The notes under the pieces are model-generated. The model searched no databases and was not told the DNA's origin. It worked only from the letters and a program-made list of their open reading frames with translations. DNA of 64,000 nucleotides from Mesorhizobium sp. (GTDB lineage: Bacteria; Pseudomonadota; Alphaproteobacteria; Rhizobiales; Rhizobiaceae). The translations under genes were made by a program, and so were the position numbers. Every line of letters begins with the position of its first letter. The first letter of the stretch is position 1. Positions 18,706 to 26,153 of this stretch are shown here, piece after piece. Where the stretch lies: contig SUGL01000025.1 of NCBI GenBank assembly GCA_004963905.1, forward strand, positions 49,964 to 113,963. The letters run 5' to 3'.

Positions 18706-19371
18706 TCAGCCTCCCGGTAACGTATAACTCAGCACAAGCCCATGCATCAATTTTGACCAACCATCAATGGCAACAAACAAAAAGATCTTGAACGGGACAG
18801 ATATAACAGTTGGTGAGACCATCGACATACCCATTGCCATCAAGATAGTTGTCACTATCAGATCTATAACAATAAAAGGCAGATAAAGTAGAAATCCTAT
18901 CTCAAATCCGCGCTTCAATTCTGATAGCAAGAAAGACGGTACAAGTATTGCAAAGTCATCAGGCGTGGCTGCAGCGTGCATTTCCTCTGGCCAGACCTTT
19001 TCTGTCGAAGATAGGAAAAATCGCCGCTGCTCTTCATTTGTGAATTTCTTGAGATGCTCGCGCAAGGGCTCACTTCCGGCTTTAGCGGCGCTTACCCAGT
19101 CGTCGAATGTCTGATAGTGGAGCTTGGGATCCGACATGCGGTCATAGGTCTGCTCAGCAACGGGCGCACTAACGAACATAGTGAGGATCATCGCCGCGGC
19201 GTACAGCACCACATTGGGTGGTATGGTCTGGGTCCCGAGCGCATTGCGGACGAGGAAAAGAACAATTGATACCTTTACAAAGGCCGTTGTCGTGGCAACT
19301 GCTAAAACCAGCAGACCGAGTCCGGCGGTAACCGCAAGAAGCGCCAGGATTGTCGGCTGAGCTTCACTCAT
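18706..19371 (-). CDS. rhcR: T3SS export apparatus membrane protein RhcR (SctR/YscR/FliP family)
   Basis: 221 aa with four membrane helices and FliP signatures (FVKVSIVLFLVRNALGTQ, and FLLYLPFIVIDLIVTTILMA followed by MGMSMVSP). It forms the core of the export gate. The ATG of MSEAQPTILALL overlaps the end of rhcQ by eight bases (ATGAGTGA); 27 upstream codons lie inside rhcQ and were excluded. The GGGAGG that appears to drive rhcS lies in its last codons. Confidence 0.96.
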   Translation of the reverse strand: MSEAQPTILALLAVTAGLGLLVLAVATTTAFVKVSIVLFLVRNALGTQTIPPNVVLYAAAMILTMFVSAPVAEQTYDRMSDPKLHYQTFDDWVSAAKAGSEPLREHLKKFTNEEQRRFFLSSTEKVWPEEMHAAATPDDFAILVPSFLLSELKRGFEIGFLLYLPFIVIDLIVTTILMAMGMSMVSPTVISVPFKIFLFVAIDGWSKLMHGLVLSYTLPGG

Positions 19372-20428
19372 TGCATGCAAACCCGCCACGGAGCCTGATG
19401 CCCAGCTCTTCTCCGATGCGGACAATGTCGCCACGCCCGATACGCTGACCATTGGCCACTATGTCGACCGGGCCGTCGATCGGCCATCCAAGTTCAAAAA
19501 TATGCCCTTCGCCGGCACTTCTTAATTCCCCAAGAGAAATAGGCCAGCGGCCGCATTCAAAGACAAGCACGATCTCGACATCGTCGAGATCCTTAGTAAG
19601 CTCCAGTTGCGATCCGGGTTGTGTCATATGCGCATTCTCCAAAGGACACGGTCGCGGGCGGAAAGGCCCCCGCAAGATTAATTCATCGCCGTCAAGATCC
19701 GCCCCGGCGCACAACTGGCCGACAGCTAGGGTGATCTGGCCGCGGCCGAACGGCGCAATATCGGGCAACAATGCATCACCGACACATGCGCTTCGAAGAA
19801 GCGCCGCAGGAAGGCGAAGCGTGCCGACCTCTCCTGCAACAATGAGCGGGAGCTCTGGAGGCAGCCCGCCCAGCTGCCGCGGCAACTGGGCAAGCAGTTC
19901 GCCTAGCGCGCGAAACGCAGGCGGTACTAAGCCGTCAAGAGGCGTGAACAGGAATAGACGGCCCTTGCCCTTGACCGCGCCGAAAATGATGTCGAGTTCA
20001 AGATGAGGAGCCAGCATCGTGGCTTCGCATACGCGCACGAGTTGCACGTTCAGACGCGTCGTCTCCTCCAGTCGAGTGACAAGCGGCTCAAGAGCGAGTT
20101 CGAGAATAAGCGAAGCAGTTGGCTCGGAAGGGAAGGCCAAGCCGTTCTGCACTGTCGTGATGAACTCCTCTACGAGCGGGCGCGACAGCGACAAGATGAC
20201 CGTTTCGGCTCCCACTCTCCAGACGCAGTCAAGCATCGGAATGGCAGCAGGTTCCTGCTGCCAGACAAGCCCTGCCGTTCGCACCGATAGCGGCACCTCG
20301 TTGATCCGGCTTTGAAACGGCGTGCGGGGCGCTGCTGTATCATTGAGCCACGAGACAACCGTGCGGGACAGTTTCAGAACTGGTTCGAACATGGCGGGTG
20401 TGACCGCAGCGGCTATCAAAGACTGCAC
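19364..20428 (-). CDS. rhcQ: T3SS cytoplasmic ring protein RhcQ (SctQ/YscQ/FliN family)
   Basis: 354 aa from the chosen start. The C-terminal ~75 residues are a SpoA/FliN domain (LELTKDLDDVEIVLVFECGR ... DIVRIGEELGIRLRGG). The variable N-terminal two thirds belong to the SctQ family (QSLIAAAVTPAMFEPVLKLS). SctQ builds the sorting platform under the export gate. The start is uncertain: GTG at 20428 gives a normal length, whereas the frame runs back to 20629 through basic, non-homologous sequence inside y4yJ. An ATG directly after the y4yJ stop is in another frame and soon hits a stop. Confidence 0.9.
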   Translation of the reverse strand: MQSLIAAAVTPAMFEPVLKLSRTVVSWLNDTAAPRTPFQSRINEVPLSVRTAGLVWQQEPAAIPMLDCVWRVGAETVILSLSRPLVEEFITTVQNGLAFPSEPTASLILELALEPLVTRLEETTRLNVQLVRVCEATMLAPHLELDIIFGAVKGKGRLFLFTPLDGLVPPAFRALGELLAQLPRQLGGLPPELPLIVAGEVGTLRLPAALLRSACVGDALLPDIAPFGRGQITLAVGQLCAGADLDGDELILRGPFRPRPCPLENAHMTQPGSQLELTKDLDDVEIVLVFECGRWPISLGELRSAGEGHIFELGWPIDGPVDIVANGQRIGRGDIVRIGEELGIRLRGGFACNE

Positions 20429-20481
20429 GGTCGTGTCATTCGGACGACCTCTTGCGACTGTCGGATCCGGTTGCGCGGCAT

Positions 20482-20994
20482 TTAGGCAAGCGACCCCCTC
20501 GCATATTTCAGCAGTATCTCGTCGTCGGCCTCGATCTCGGCTGCGGCCTCCGAATGAGTCTCGACGGCGCGCCGCACGTCGTCCTCGATTTGTTGCCATT
20601 TGTCCCTTGCCGCCGAACATATGACCCATAGCTCCCTCGTCCTGGACGCCGCCATCTCAGCCTCCTCTTGAGCGATTTGGGCATCATCAAGCATCTGCCG
20701 TCTGGAAGTGATCTCAGCGGCAAGCTGTTCAGTGTGAAGGCGGTGACGGTCGAGCGCTGCGCTAGACAAGTTGTCGAGTGACATCAGATGCTGATAGAGC
20801 GCTGCTTCTGTTCTTGAACAATGTTGCTGTATCATTGCAAGCTCCCTAGCGGCATTTTGTACGGCTGAGGCGGCCACATCGCGCTGGGCTTCCTTCTTGG
20901 ACAGCTCGCCAAGGGCACGACGCTCTTGCATTTCCTTCAGAAGCCGTAACCTCGAAGACTGAACCCAGTTCACGCGGTCAGACGCGACATCCAT
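20482..20994 (-). CDS. y4yJ: T3SS stalk protein, SctO/YscO/FliJ-like (Y4yJ-like)
   Basis: 170 aa, almost entirely helical with long coiled-coil stretches (LKEMQERRALGELSKKEAQR, ARDKWQQIEDDVRRAVETHS), the form of SctO/FliJ stalk proteins that couple the ATPase to the gate. Sequence conservation in this family is low; position between rhcN and rhcQ and length match y4yJ of NGR234. Its start overlaps the end of rhcN by 25 bases. Confidence 0.85.
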   Translation of the reverse strand: MDVASDRVNWVQSSRLRLLKEMQERRALGELSKKEAQRDVAASAVQNAARELAMIQQHCSRTEAALYQHLMSLDNLSSAALDRHRLHTEQLAAEITSRRQMLDDAQIAQEEAEMAASRTRELWVICSAARDKWQQIEDDVRRAVETHSEAAAEIEADDEILLKYARGSLA

Positions 20995-22328
20995 GCGACC
21001 GTCTCCTCGAAATCTGACGCGTCATCTTCGCTCTGGCGCAGAAACTCCCTCAGTTCGTCGATTGACGCGACGGCCCGGTCAGTCAGGGGATCTCCACCTG
21101 GCTTGTATTCGCCAACATTGATCAAGAACTCGGTCTCGGCATAGCGCGATAGGAGCTCGCGGAAAATGGATGCTGCCTTGCGATGTGTCCCCGAAACGAC
21201 TGCATCCATGACGCGGCTGCGACTCTGCAGCACATCAATAGCGGGGAAATGCGATCGCGCCGCAATAGCGCGTGAGAGGATGACATGGCCATCGAGAATA
21301 CCACGCGATTCCTCGGCGATTGGATCACCCGTGCCATCACCCTCTACAAGCACCGTATAGAAGGCCGTGATTGAGCCCCGCTCACCCATGCCGGCGCGCT
21401 CGAGCAGGCCTGGCAGCATGCCAAAAACGGAAGGAGGAAAGCCCCGTCGCGTCGGCGGCTCACCCGCAGCAAGGCCTATTTCGCGCATAGCGCGGCAGAA
21501 GCGCGTCAGCGAATCCAGCATGAGAGCAACGCGTAGGCCCTGATCGCGAAAATATTCCGCGAGCGCAGTCGCCATTGGAGCGCATTGCGCACGCTCCACC
21601 GCCGAGCGGTCGGAGGTTTCAACCACGACGACCGTACGGAGAAGGCCCTCTTCACCAAGATTCCTTTCGATCAATTCACGAACTTCCCGTCCACGTTCGC
21701 CTATGAGCGCCACTATGACGACGTCAGCGGCGGCACCCTTTACGATCTGTGACAACAGCGTCGACTTGCCACCACCTGGCTCGCCATAAATCCCGATCCG
21801 CTGGCCCTCGCCGCACGTCAGCAGACCATCGAGGACACGGACCCCAAGCGGGAATGGCCGCTCAATCATGCGCCTCGTCATCGGATTGGGGGCTCTGCCA
21901 TGCAGGGGCCGAGTTTCGACGGTCTTGATTTCGCCTTTGCCGTCCAATGGGCGGCAACGACTGTCGATCACGCGACCGAGCAAATCGCCGCCGACGGGCA
22001 CCTCACGCATTCGGCCAGTGGCCACGACCTCTGCGCGGCTGGATAGGCCCACCAAGTCCCCGATCGGTGTCAGCAATACACCATCACCCGACAGGCCGAT
22101 CACCTCGGCCTCGAGCGACAGCCCGGTTCGCGGGTCCTCTAGGAGGCAAAGTTCCCCAATACGAGTATCTGGCAAGACGGCATGAACCAGTGTGCCGATA
22201 GCCCGCGTGATCCGACCGCGCACCGCACGCGTGTCAATTCGCTTGGCCGCAGCCCTCAAAGACGAGATTGCTGGAACGAGAGCTCGAGTGTCGGCGTCAG
22301 CGTTATGTTCTGGGACGGGCTTTCTCAT
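20970..22328 (-). CDS. rhcN: T3SS ATPase RhcN (SctN/YscN/FliI family)
   Basis: 452 aa, normal for the family. Walker A GEPGGGKS at residues 182-189; Walker B VALMLDSLTRF; FliI/SctN signatures IERPFPLGVRVLDGLLTCG and GERGREVRELI. It forms a hexamer that unloads chaperones and unfolds substrates at the base of the injectisome. Overlaps nolV by four bases upstream and y4yJ by 25 downstream. Confidence 0.98.
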   Translation of the reverse strand: MRKPVPEHNADADTRALVPAISSLRAAAKRIDTRAVRGRITRAIGTLVHAVLPDTRIGELCLLEDPRTGLSLEAEVIGLSGDGVLLTPIGDLVGLSSRAEVVATGRMREVPVGGDLLGRVIDSRCRPLDGKGEIKTVETRPLHGRAPNPMTRRMIERPFPLGVRVLDGLLTCGEGQRIGIYGEPGGGKSTLLSQIVKGAAADVVIVALIGERGREVRELIERNLGEEGLLRTVVVVETSDRSAVERAQCAPMATALAEYFRDQGLRVALMLDSLTRFCRAMREIGLAAGEPPTRRGFPPSVFGMLPGLLERAGMGERGSITAFYTVLVEGDGTGDPIAEESRGILDGHVILSRAIAARSHFPAIDVLQSRSRVMDAVVSGTHRKAASIFRELLSRYAETEFLINVGEYKPGGDPLTDRAVASIDELREFLRQSEDDASDFEETVAWMSRLTA

Positions 22329-22948
22329 AGCTCGCCTTTTTCACATAGCGTCCCGAAACCAAGGCGCAGCGCGCGCATCTGGGCGTCAAGTCCCAGGTCG
22401 ACATTGCCGTACTCGCTCCACAGCACGCACCGTTGCGGCGACAACGTCGGGTCGGGCTCGATCCGCACCCTTGGTCGACCATCCTGGCCGTCGCATCGAG
22501 CAAACTCTCGTGCAAGCATGTCGACTTGCATGGGAGAAACATGAAGGCAAACTTCGGCGCCGCTGTATTGACACTCTATGGCGTGACGAACAGCCCTCAC
22601 CAGTAGCTCGCCCGGATCGAAAGCGCCGATAAGATCGCTCAATATTTCCATCACGAGCTGCGGCAATTCCTGCTCCAGAGCCGCCTTTCGTCGCGCGATT
22701 TCGGAGATTGTCTCCGCAATCAGCCCTGCCATCTCCTCGGTGCCTGCATTCGAGCCCTCCATGTGGCCGCGCACCCACGCCCGCTGGTAAACGGCGCGTG
22801 CCCAGTTTCGAACGCGCTGCCGATGCCGTTCTGCCGCGGCAAGCGCTTGCGCGGCGCTGTGCCAGGTTTCGAGCTCGCTCGCGGGTATCAGTGGTCCGAT
22901 TGGACGCATCTGCGGCGCTATTGGCCCCTCGGAAAGTTCGGCTGTCAT
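22325..22948 (-). CDS. nolV: T3SS ATPase regulator NolV (SctL/YscL/FliH family)
   Basis: 207 aa. The N-terminus (IGPLIPASELETWHSAAQAL) and helical middle precede a C-terminal region resembling the FliH/V-ATPase E-subunit fold (VCLHVSPMQVDMLAREFARC). SctL dimers bind the RhcN N-terminus and link it to RhcQ. The start overlaps the nolU stop (ATGA) and its own stop overlaps rhcN by four bases, so translation is coupled. Confidence 0.92.
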   Translation of the reverse strand: MTAELSEGPIAPQMRPIGPLIPASELETWHSAAQALAAAERHRQRVRNWARAVYQRAWVRGHMEGSNAGTEEMAGLIAETISEIARRKAALEQELPQLVMEILSDLIGAFDPGELLVRAVRHAIECQYSGAEVCLHVSPMQVDMLAREFARCDGQDGRPRVRIEPDPTLSPQRCVLWSEYGNVDLGLDAQMRALRLGFGTLCEKGEL

Positions 22949-23571
22949 TTCACCGGGGTCTCTGTCTCAAAATGAGCTAGTACAAGTGAAAGCAATTGGC
23001 CGGCGGCGGTCCAATGCTCAGGTGCTGGAGTCTCCGCGGCAGTCCCCTCGGGCAACCGAAGAAGCACGCGGTTACGCTCGGTCGCTGAACTGTCCTGGAG
23101 CCAAGCCCCAAGACATGCATGTCCATCGTATTCGATTTGCTGAGCGAGTTTTTCTGGGTCCGCGATCAGTCTGTTCTCAACGGCATGCAGCAGGTGTCGG
23201 ATTCCGAATGCGTGTGCATCCACGCCGATGCGTTTAACAAGGATGGCAAGCTCAGGCTGAGAGACAAACGCGACCAGCGAACGGGCATGCCAGATACTAC
23301 CAGCAAGAAGGGCAGCTCGATATGGATCGTGCCCGCGTAGAAGGTCCGGCCTGCAGCCGATGTGGTTCAGATCCACGTCATAGTTGCCCAGCAATTCTGC
23401 CAGCCTTGGATGCAGTCTGGAACACTTCTGCAACTTCACTAACGTTTCTGCCGATAACGCTGGATCAAGACGCGCCGCTAGACGGGTCGGATGGGCCGAA
23501 GCCGCAAGCTCGCTCGCGCCCGGAAAACGCAATTGGTGCGGACCATCAGGTCGGGCGGTCTGTATAGGCAT
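22945..23571 (-). CDS. nolU: T3SS accessory cytoplasmic protein NolU (SctK-like)
   Basis: 208 aa from the ATG of MPIQTARPDGPHQLRFPG, which lies 14 bases after the rhcJ stop and gives the usual NolU length; open frame upstream runs through rhcJ and was excluded. SctK-family proteins belong to the sorting platform with RhcQ and NolV. The sequence (LHPRLAELLGNYDVDLNHIG, AARLDPALSAETLVKLQKCS) has no motif I can tie to a catalytic role. Assigned mainly by position between rhcJ and nolV. Confidence 0.87.
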   Translation of the reverse strand: MPIQTARPDGPHQLRFPGASELAASAHPTRLAARLDPALSAETLVKLQKCSRLHPRLAELLGNYDVDLNHIGCRPDLLRGHDPYRAALLAGSIWHARSLVAFVSQPELAILVKRIGVDAHAFGIRHLLHAVENRLIADPEKLAQQIEYDGHACLGAWLQDSSATERNRVLLRLPEGTAAETPAPEHWTAAGQLLSLVLAHFETETPVK

Positions 23572-23584
23572 TGGCAATGAGATG

Positions 23585-24421
23585 TCACCCACGTCCAATT
23601 GCAGGCATTCTTTTGCGAATGGCCTCGACAGCAGAAGCATCCCGGCGCCCCTCGACCTTGGAAACGCCGGTTGATTGCTTGCGCCGACGCGTAGCAACGC
23701 TGACCAAGAGATAACAGGCCACTGCGAATACGGCTGCGGCAAAACCTGTCACGGTCGCCAGAATTGGCGCAGGAAGAGGTGTTGATGCTTGTGGCAAAAC
23801 AGCAGTCGGATCGGGCCGTTGCTCGTGTGCGGACCGTTCTACCGGCACCAAAACCACTTCCACCTTATCGTAGGACAAGCCTTCGATGCTGTCGGCTACC
23901 AGCATCTTTATCTTTGGCAGCAGAGCCGCGACATTTGTTTTGGCGTCGTGCCTGATAAACACCGCGGCCGAGGATGGCGTGGCGCCGGCTCGCACAAGGT
24001 CGTTATGCGGCAGCACGACGTGAACACGTACAGAAAAAACGCCATCGATATCGCTGATCGTCCGCGACAACTCTTCGCTCAGGGCATACACGTAACGGGC
24101 ACGCTCCTCGGTCGGCGAGGCAATCAGGCCTGATCCTTGGAATATCTCACCGAGGTTCTTGAAGGATTGGCGCGGCAACCCCTTGGCGTTCAGAAGGTTG
24201 ATTGAGAAGGCGAGCAGCTTTTCGTCAACCTGGATCGTGCTGGTCCCATCCTTGGCGACCACCCGGATCGCGGCGACCCCGTTGTCTTCAAGAAGTGCGA
24301 GCATTTCATTTGCCTCACGCTCTTGCAATTGCGTGTAGAGGTCGGTTTTGCAAGCACTGAGGGCGACGAGAACTAGCAGCATGACAAGTCTAACCGACCG
24401 CCACCCTGACAGGCCACGCAT
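23585..24421 (-). CDS. rhcJ: T3SS inner-ring lipoprotein RhcJ/NolT (SctJ/YscJ family)
   Basis: 278 aa with a lipoprotein signal peptide (lipobox ALSAC, Cys about residue 24), the YscJ domain (LYTQLQEREANEMLALLEDN, SEELSRTISDIDGVFSVRVH, VVLPHNDL) and a C-terminal membrane helix (ILATVTGFAAAVFAVACYLL) with a basic tail. It forms the inner ring of the basal body with Y4yQ. Start: ATG of MRGLSGWRS at 24421; nine extra codons upstream precede the natural signal peptide. nolT is the older name. Confidence 0.96.
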   Translation of the reverse strand: MRGLSGWRSVRLVMLLVLVALSACKTDLYTQLQEREANEMLALLEDNGVAAIRVVAKDGTSTIQVDEKLLAFSINLLNAKGLPRQSFKNLGEIFQGSGLIASPTEERARYVYALSEELSRTISDIDGVFSVRVHVVLPHNDLVRAGATPSSAAVFIRHDAKTNVAALLPKIKMLVADSIEGLSYDKVEVVLVPVERSAHEQRPDPTAVLPQASTPLPAPILATVTGFAAAVFAVACYLLVSVATRRRKQSTGVSKVEGRRDASAVEAIRKRMPAIGRG

Positions 24422-24457
24422 GATTTCGCCCTCGGCCAAGCCAATCATGCGCGCGGT

Positions 24458-24967
24458 TCAGCCTTCCTTCAAAAGTTTATTCACGGATGATGTGACGCCG
24501 CTGACGCCTTTGGAGATAAGCGCCACCTGGGTGACGCCGTTGTAAACATCCCGAAGACCAGCCATCATCGTTTCGAAGTCTTGCCCTTGTTGAGGAATGC
24601 CCGAGATTCCGGTTCCCGCCTCACCTGCGACGGGAAGCTTCTGCGCCGGTCCCGGTAGAGCGCCCTTCGAAAGGGCTATGTCATGGTCGAGCGCGGGGAA
24701 GGAAACAGTGTTGTGTGGATATAGGGAGGAAATCGTCTGCAACACGCGATCGCCCATGCCGCTCGTCGGCGCAGCCGCGCGCTGAACATCCATCGCCGCA
24801 GCAACTGGCGCCGCACTCGCTGGCTCCGCGGCGGCATTGTTTTTCAGCGAGTCGGCTGCATGCCCTAAGGCGCGCTCAAACTGGGCCTGCTCGACAATCG
24901 ACGGTGATCCGACCCTGGGGAGGCCAGCCGTTAGAGTGGCAGAGATCGACGTGACAGGCATCATCAT
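24458..24967 (-). CDS. nopB: Secreted T3SS protein NopB/NolB
   Basis: 169 aa, first gene of the main operon with a tts box about 80 bases upstream. It begins MMMPVTSISATLTAG, as NolB proteins do, has an Ala/Pro-rich middle and ends in a helical segment (DFETMMAGLRDVYNGVTQVA) typical of SctI inner-rod and pilus proteins. NopB is associated with T3SS surface filaments in NGR234 and is needed for secretion. Three ATGs stand in a row (24967, 24964, 24961); the true one cannot be told. An open extension of 23 codons is arginine-rich and excluded. Confidence 0.92.
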   Translation of the reverse strand: MMMPVTSISATLTAGLPRVGSPSIVEQAQFERALGHAADSLKNNAAAEPASAAPVAAAMDVQRAAAPTSGMGDRVLQTISSLYPHNTVSFPALDHDIALSKGALPGPAQKLPVAGEAGTGISGIPQQGQDFETMMAGLRDVYNGVTQVALISKGVSGVTSSVNKLLKEG

Positions 24968-25045
24968 GTAAGGACTCGGTTGCTCTCTCTGACCGGGCGG
25001 GCCCCGCCCATTCATCACCCGGTGTCGGCGCAACACTCCTAGGGG

Positions 25046-25068
25046 GGCAAGCTGACAAGAAGCTGACT
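25046..25068 (-). promoter_or_regulatory. tts box upstream of the nopB-rhcU operon
   Basis: The minus strand reads AGTCAGCTTCTTGTCAGCT then TGCC, about 80 bases before nopB and oriented towards it. It carries the duplicated GTCAGCT half-site like the nopP and 11944 boxes. It also lies in the short divergent region with nolW, so both genes might use it. Confidence 0.75.
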
Positions 25069-25153
25069 AACGGCGGCGTCATTTCGACATCTAAAATCTC
25101 TTCGGCAATTTAGTCACTTGTGATGATTTCAGCGTTTGGTTTATCAGTGCGAC

Positions 25154-25852
25154 ATGCCGAGAACGCTTATCCAACCCGTCACCCTGCATGTTTTGAGACT
25201 TCTCTGTGCCGGGTTTTTTCTGTCCACCGGGATTCACCCGGCGCACGCAGTCCCGCTGTCCCTTCCGGCGACACCCTATAGATACACGGTTCTGGATCAG
25301 GAACTCGCTGCAGCGTTGCAGGAATTCGGCAACAACCTGAATATCAGGGTCAACATCAGTCCTGCGGTGAAGGGGCGAATTCGCGGACGTATGCCTGATT
25401 TGCCACCGCGCGCGTTCCTCGACCGCTTGACGAACCTTTACGGTCTCCAATGGTACTATGACGGCCTTGTGCTCTATGTGTCTGCTGCACAAGAATCGCA
25501 AACTCGAATGCTTTTGATGACGTCGATTCGCTTCGATGCGTTCAAGGGGGCTCTCGACAAGCTTGATATCTCCGACGAGCGCTATGTGGTCAAACCCGTG
25601 CCAGGCAATGGCCTCGTCTTCGTTTCCGGTCCACCGCGCTTCGTCGCACTCGTGGAGCAGACCTTTAACGGCTTGGTGGCGGAGGCGCAGGCGCAGACTC
25701 ACATAGCGGCCACGCCAAAGGAATCAGTGCTGATCTTGTTTCGCGGCTCCTCCACTACGGTCGTTCGCGACGGACGACCGGATACTTCTTATTCTTCTGA
25801 CATCCCACAACAGGATAGCGTTGGCGGGAAGCCTGAGCTGGGCAAGAAATGA
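25154..25852 (+). CDS. nolW: T3SS secretin N-terminal subunit NolW (RhcC1)
   Basis: 232 aa from the ATG of MPRTLIQPVTL. A signal peptide (LRLLCAGFFLSTGIHPAHA) is followed by the N0/N1 domains of SctC-type secretins (YRYTVLDQELAAALQEFGNN, VVKPVPGNGLVFVSGPPRFV). The pore-forming secretin domain is absent: rhizobia split the secretin between NolW (RhcC1) and RhcC2, found here at 36.7 kb. Divergent from nopB with a 186-base spacer, the conserved layout. Tail PDTSYSSDIPQQDSV is low-complexity. Confidence 0.93.
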   Translation: MPRTLIQPVTLHVLRLLCAGFFLSTGIHPAHAVPLSLPATPYRYTVLDQELAAALQEFGNNLNIRVNISPAVKGRIRGRMPDLPPRAFLDRLTNLYGLQWYYDGLVLYVSAAQESQTRMLLMTSIRFDAFKGALDKLDISDERYVVKPVPGNGLVFVSGPPRFVALVEQTFNGLVAEAQAQTHIAATPKESVLILFRGSSTTVVRDGRPDTSYSSDIPQQDSVGGKPELGKK

Positions 25853-25921
25853 ACATTGAGGATTTGCCGCAGCTCTGAAGAACATGACTGCGGCTACCCC
25901 TTTGTGAACTCTTCGCAAACT

Positions 25922-25944
25922 CGTCAGTTTCTCGAAAGCTAATC
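25922..25944 (+). promoter_or_regulatory. tts box upstream of nopX
   Basis: Reads CGTCAGTTTCTCGAAAGCT then AATC, about 210 bases before the nopX ATG. A 19-base stretch (TCAGTTTCTCGAAAGCTAA) recurs exactly at 35680, before ttsI. Confidence 0.85.
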
Positions 25945-26153
25945 CGCTCATGATGAGTCCCGGCAGCTCTCGCGGTGACTCCGGCCATTGTGTTGGACCG
26001 AACCTTGGAGCCGGCCCGGAACACAGCAATTGAAGGCAGGGCAGGCGCATTCGTGACCTGCCGACGCTTGGAATTGTCGAATTTTGTGAAACGCAAGGGA
26101 TCTTCTGTCGGGGTCTCTTGTGGGGATTTCAACGTCACGTCTGAGGATGCACA

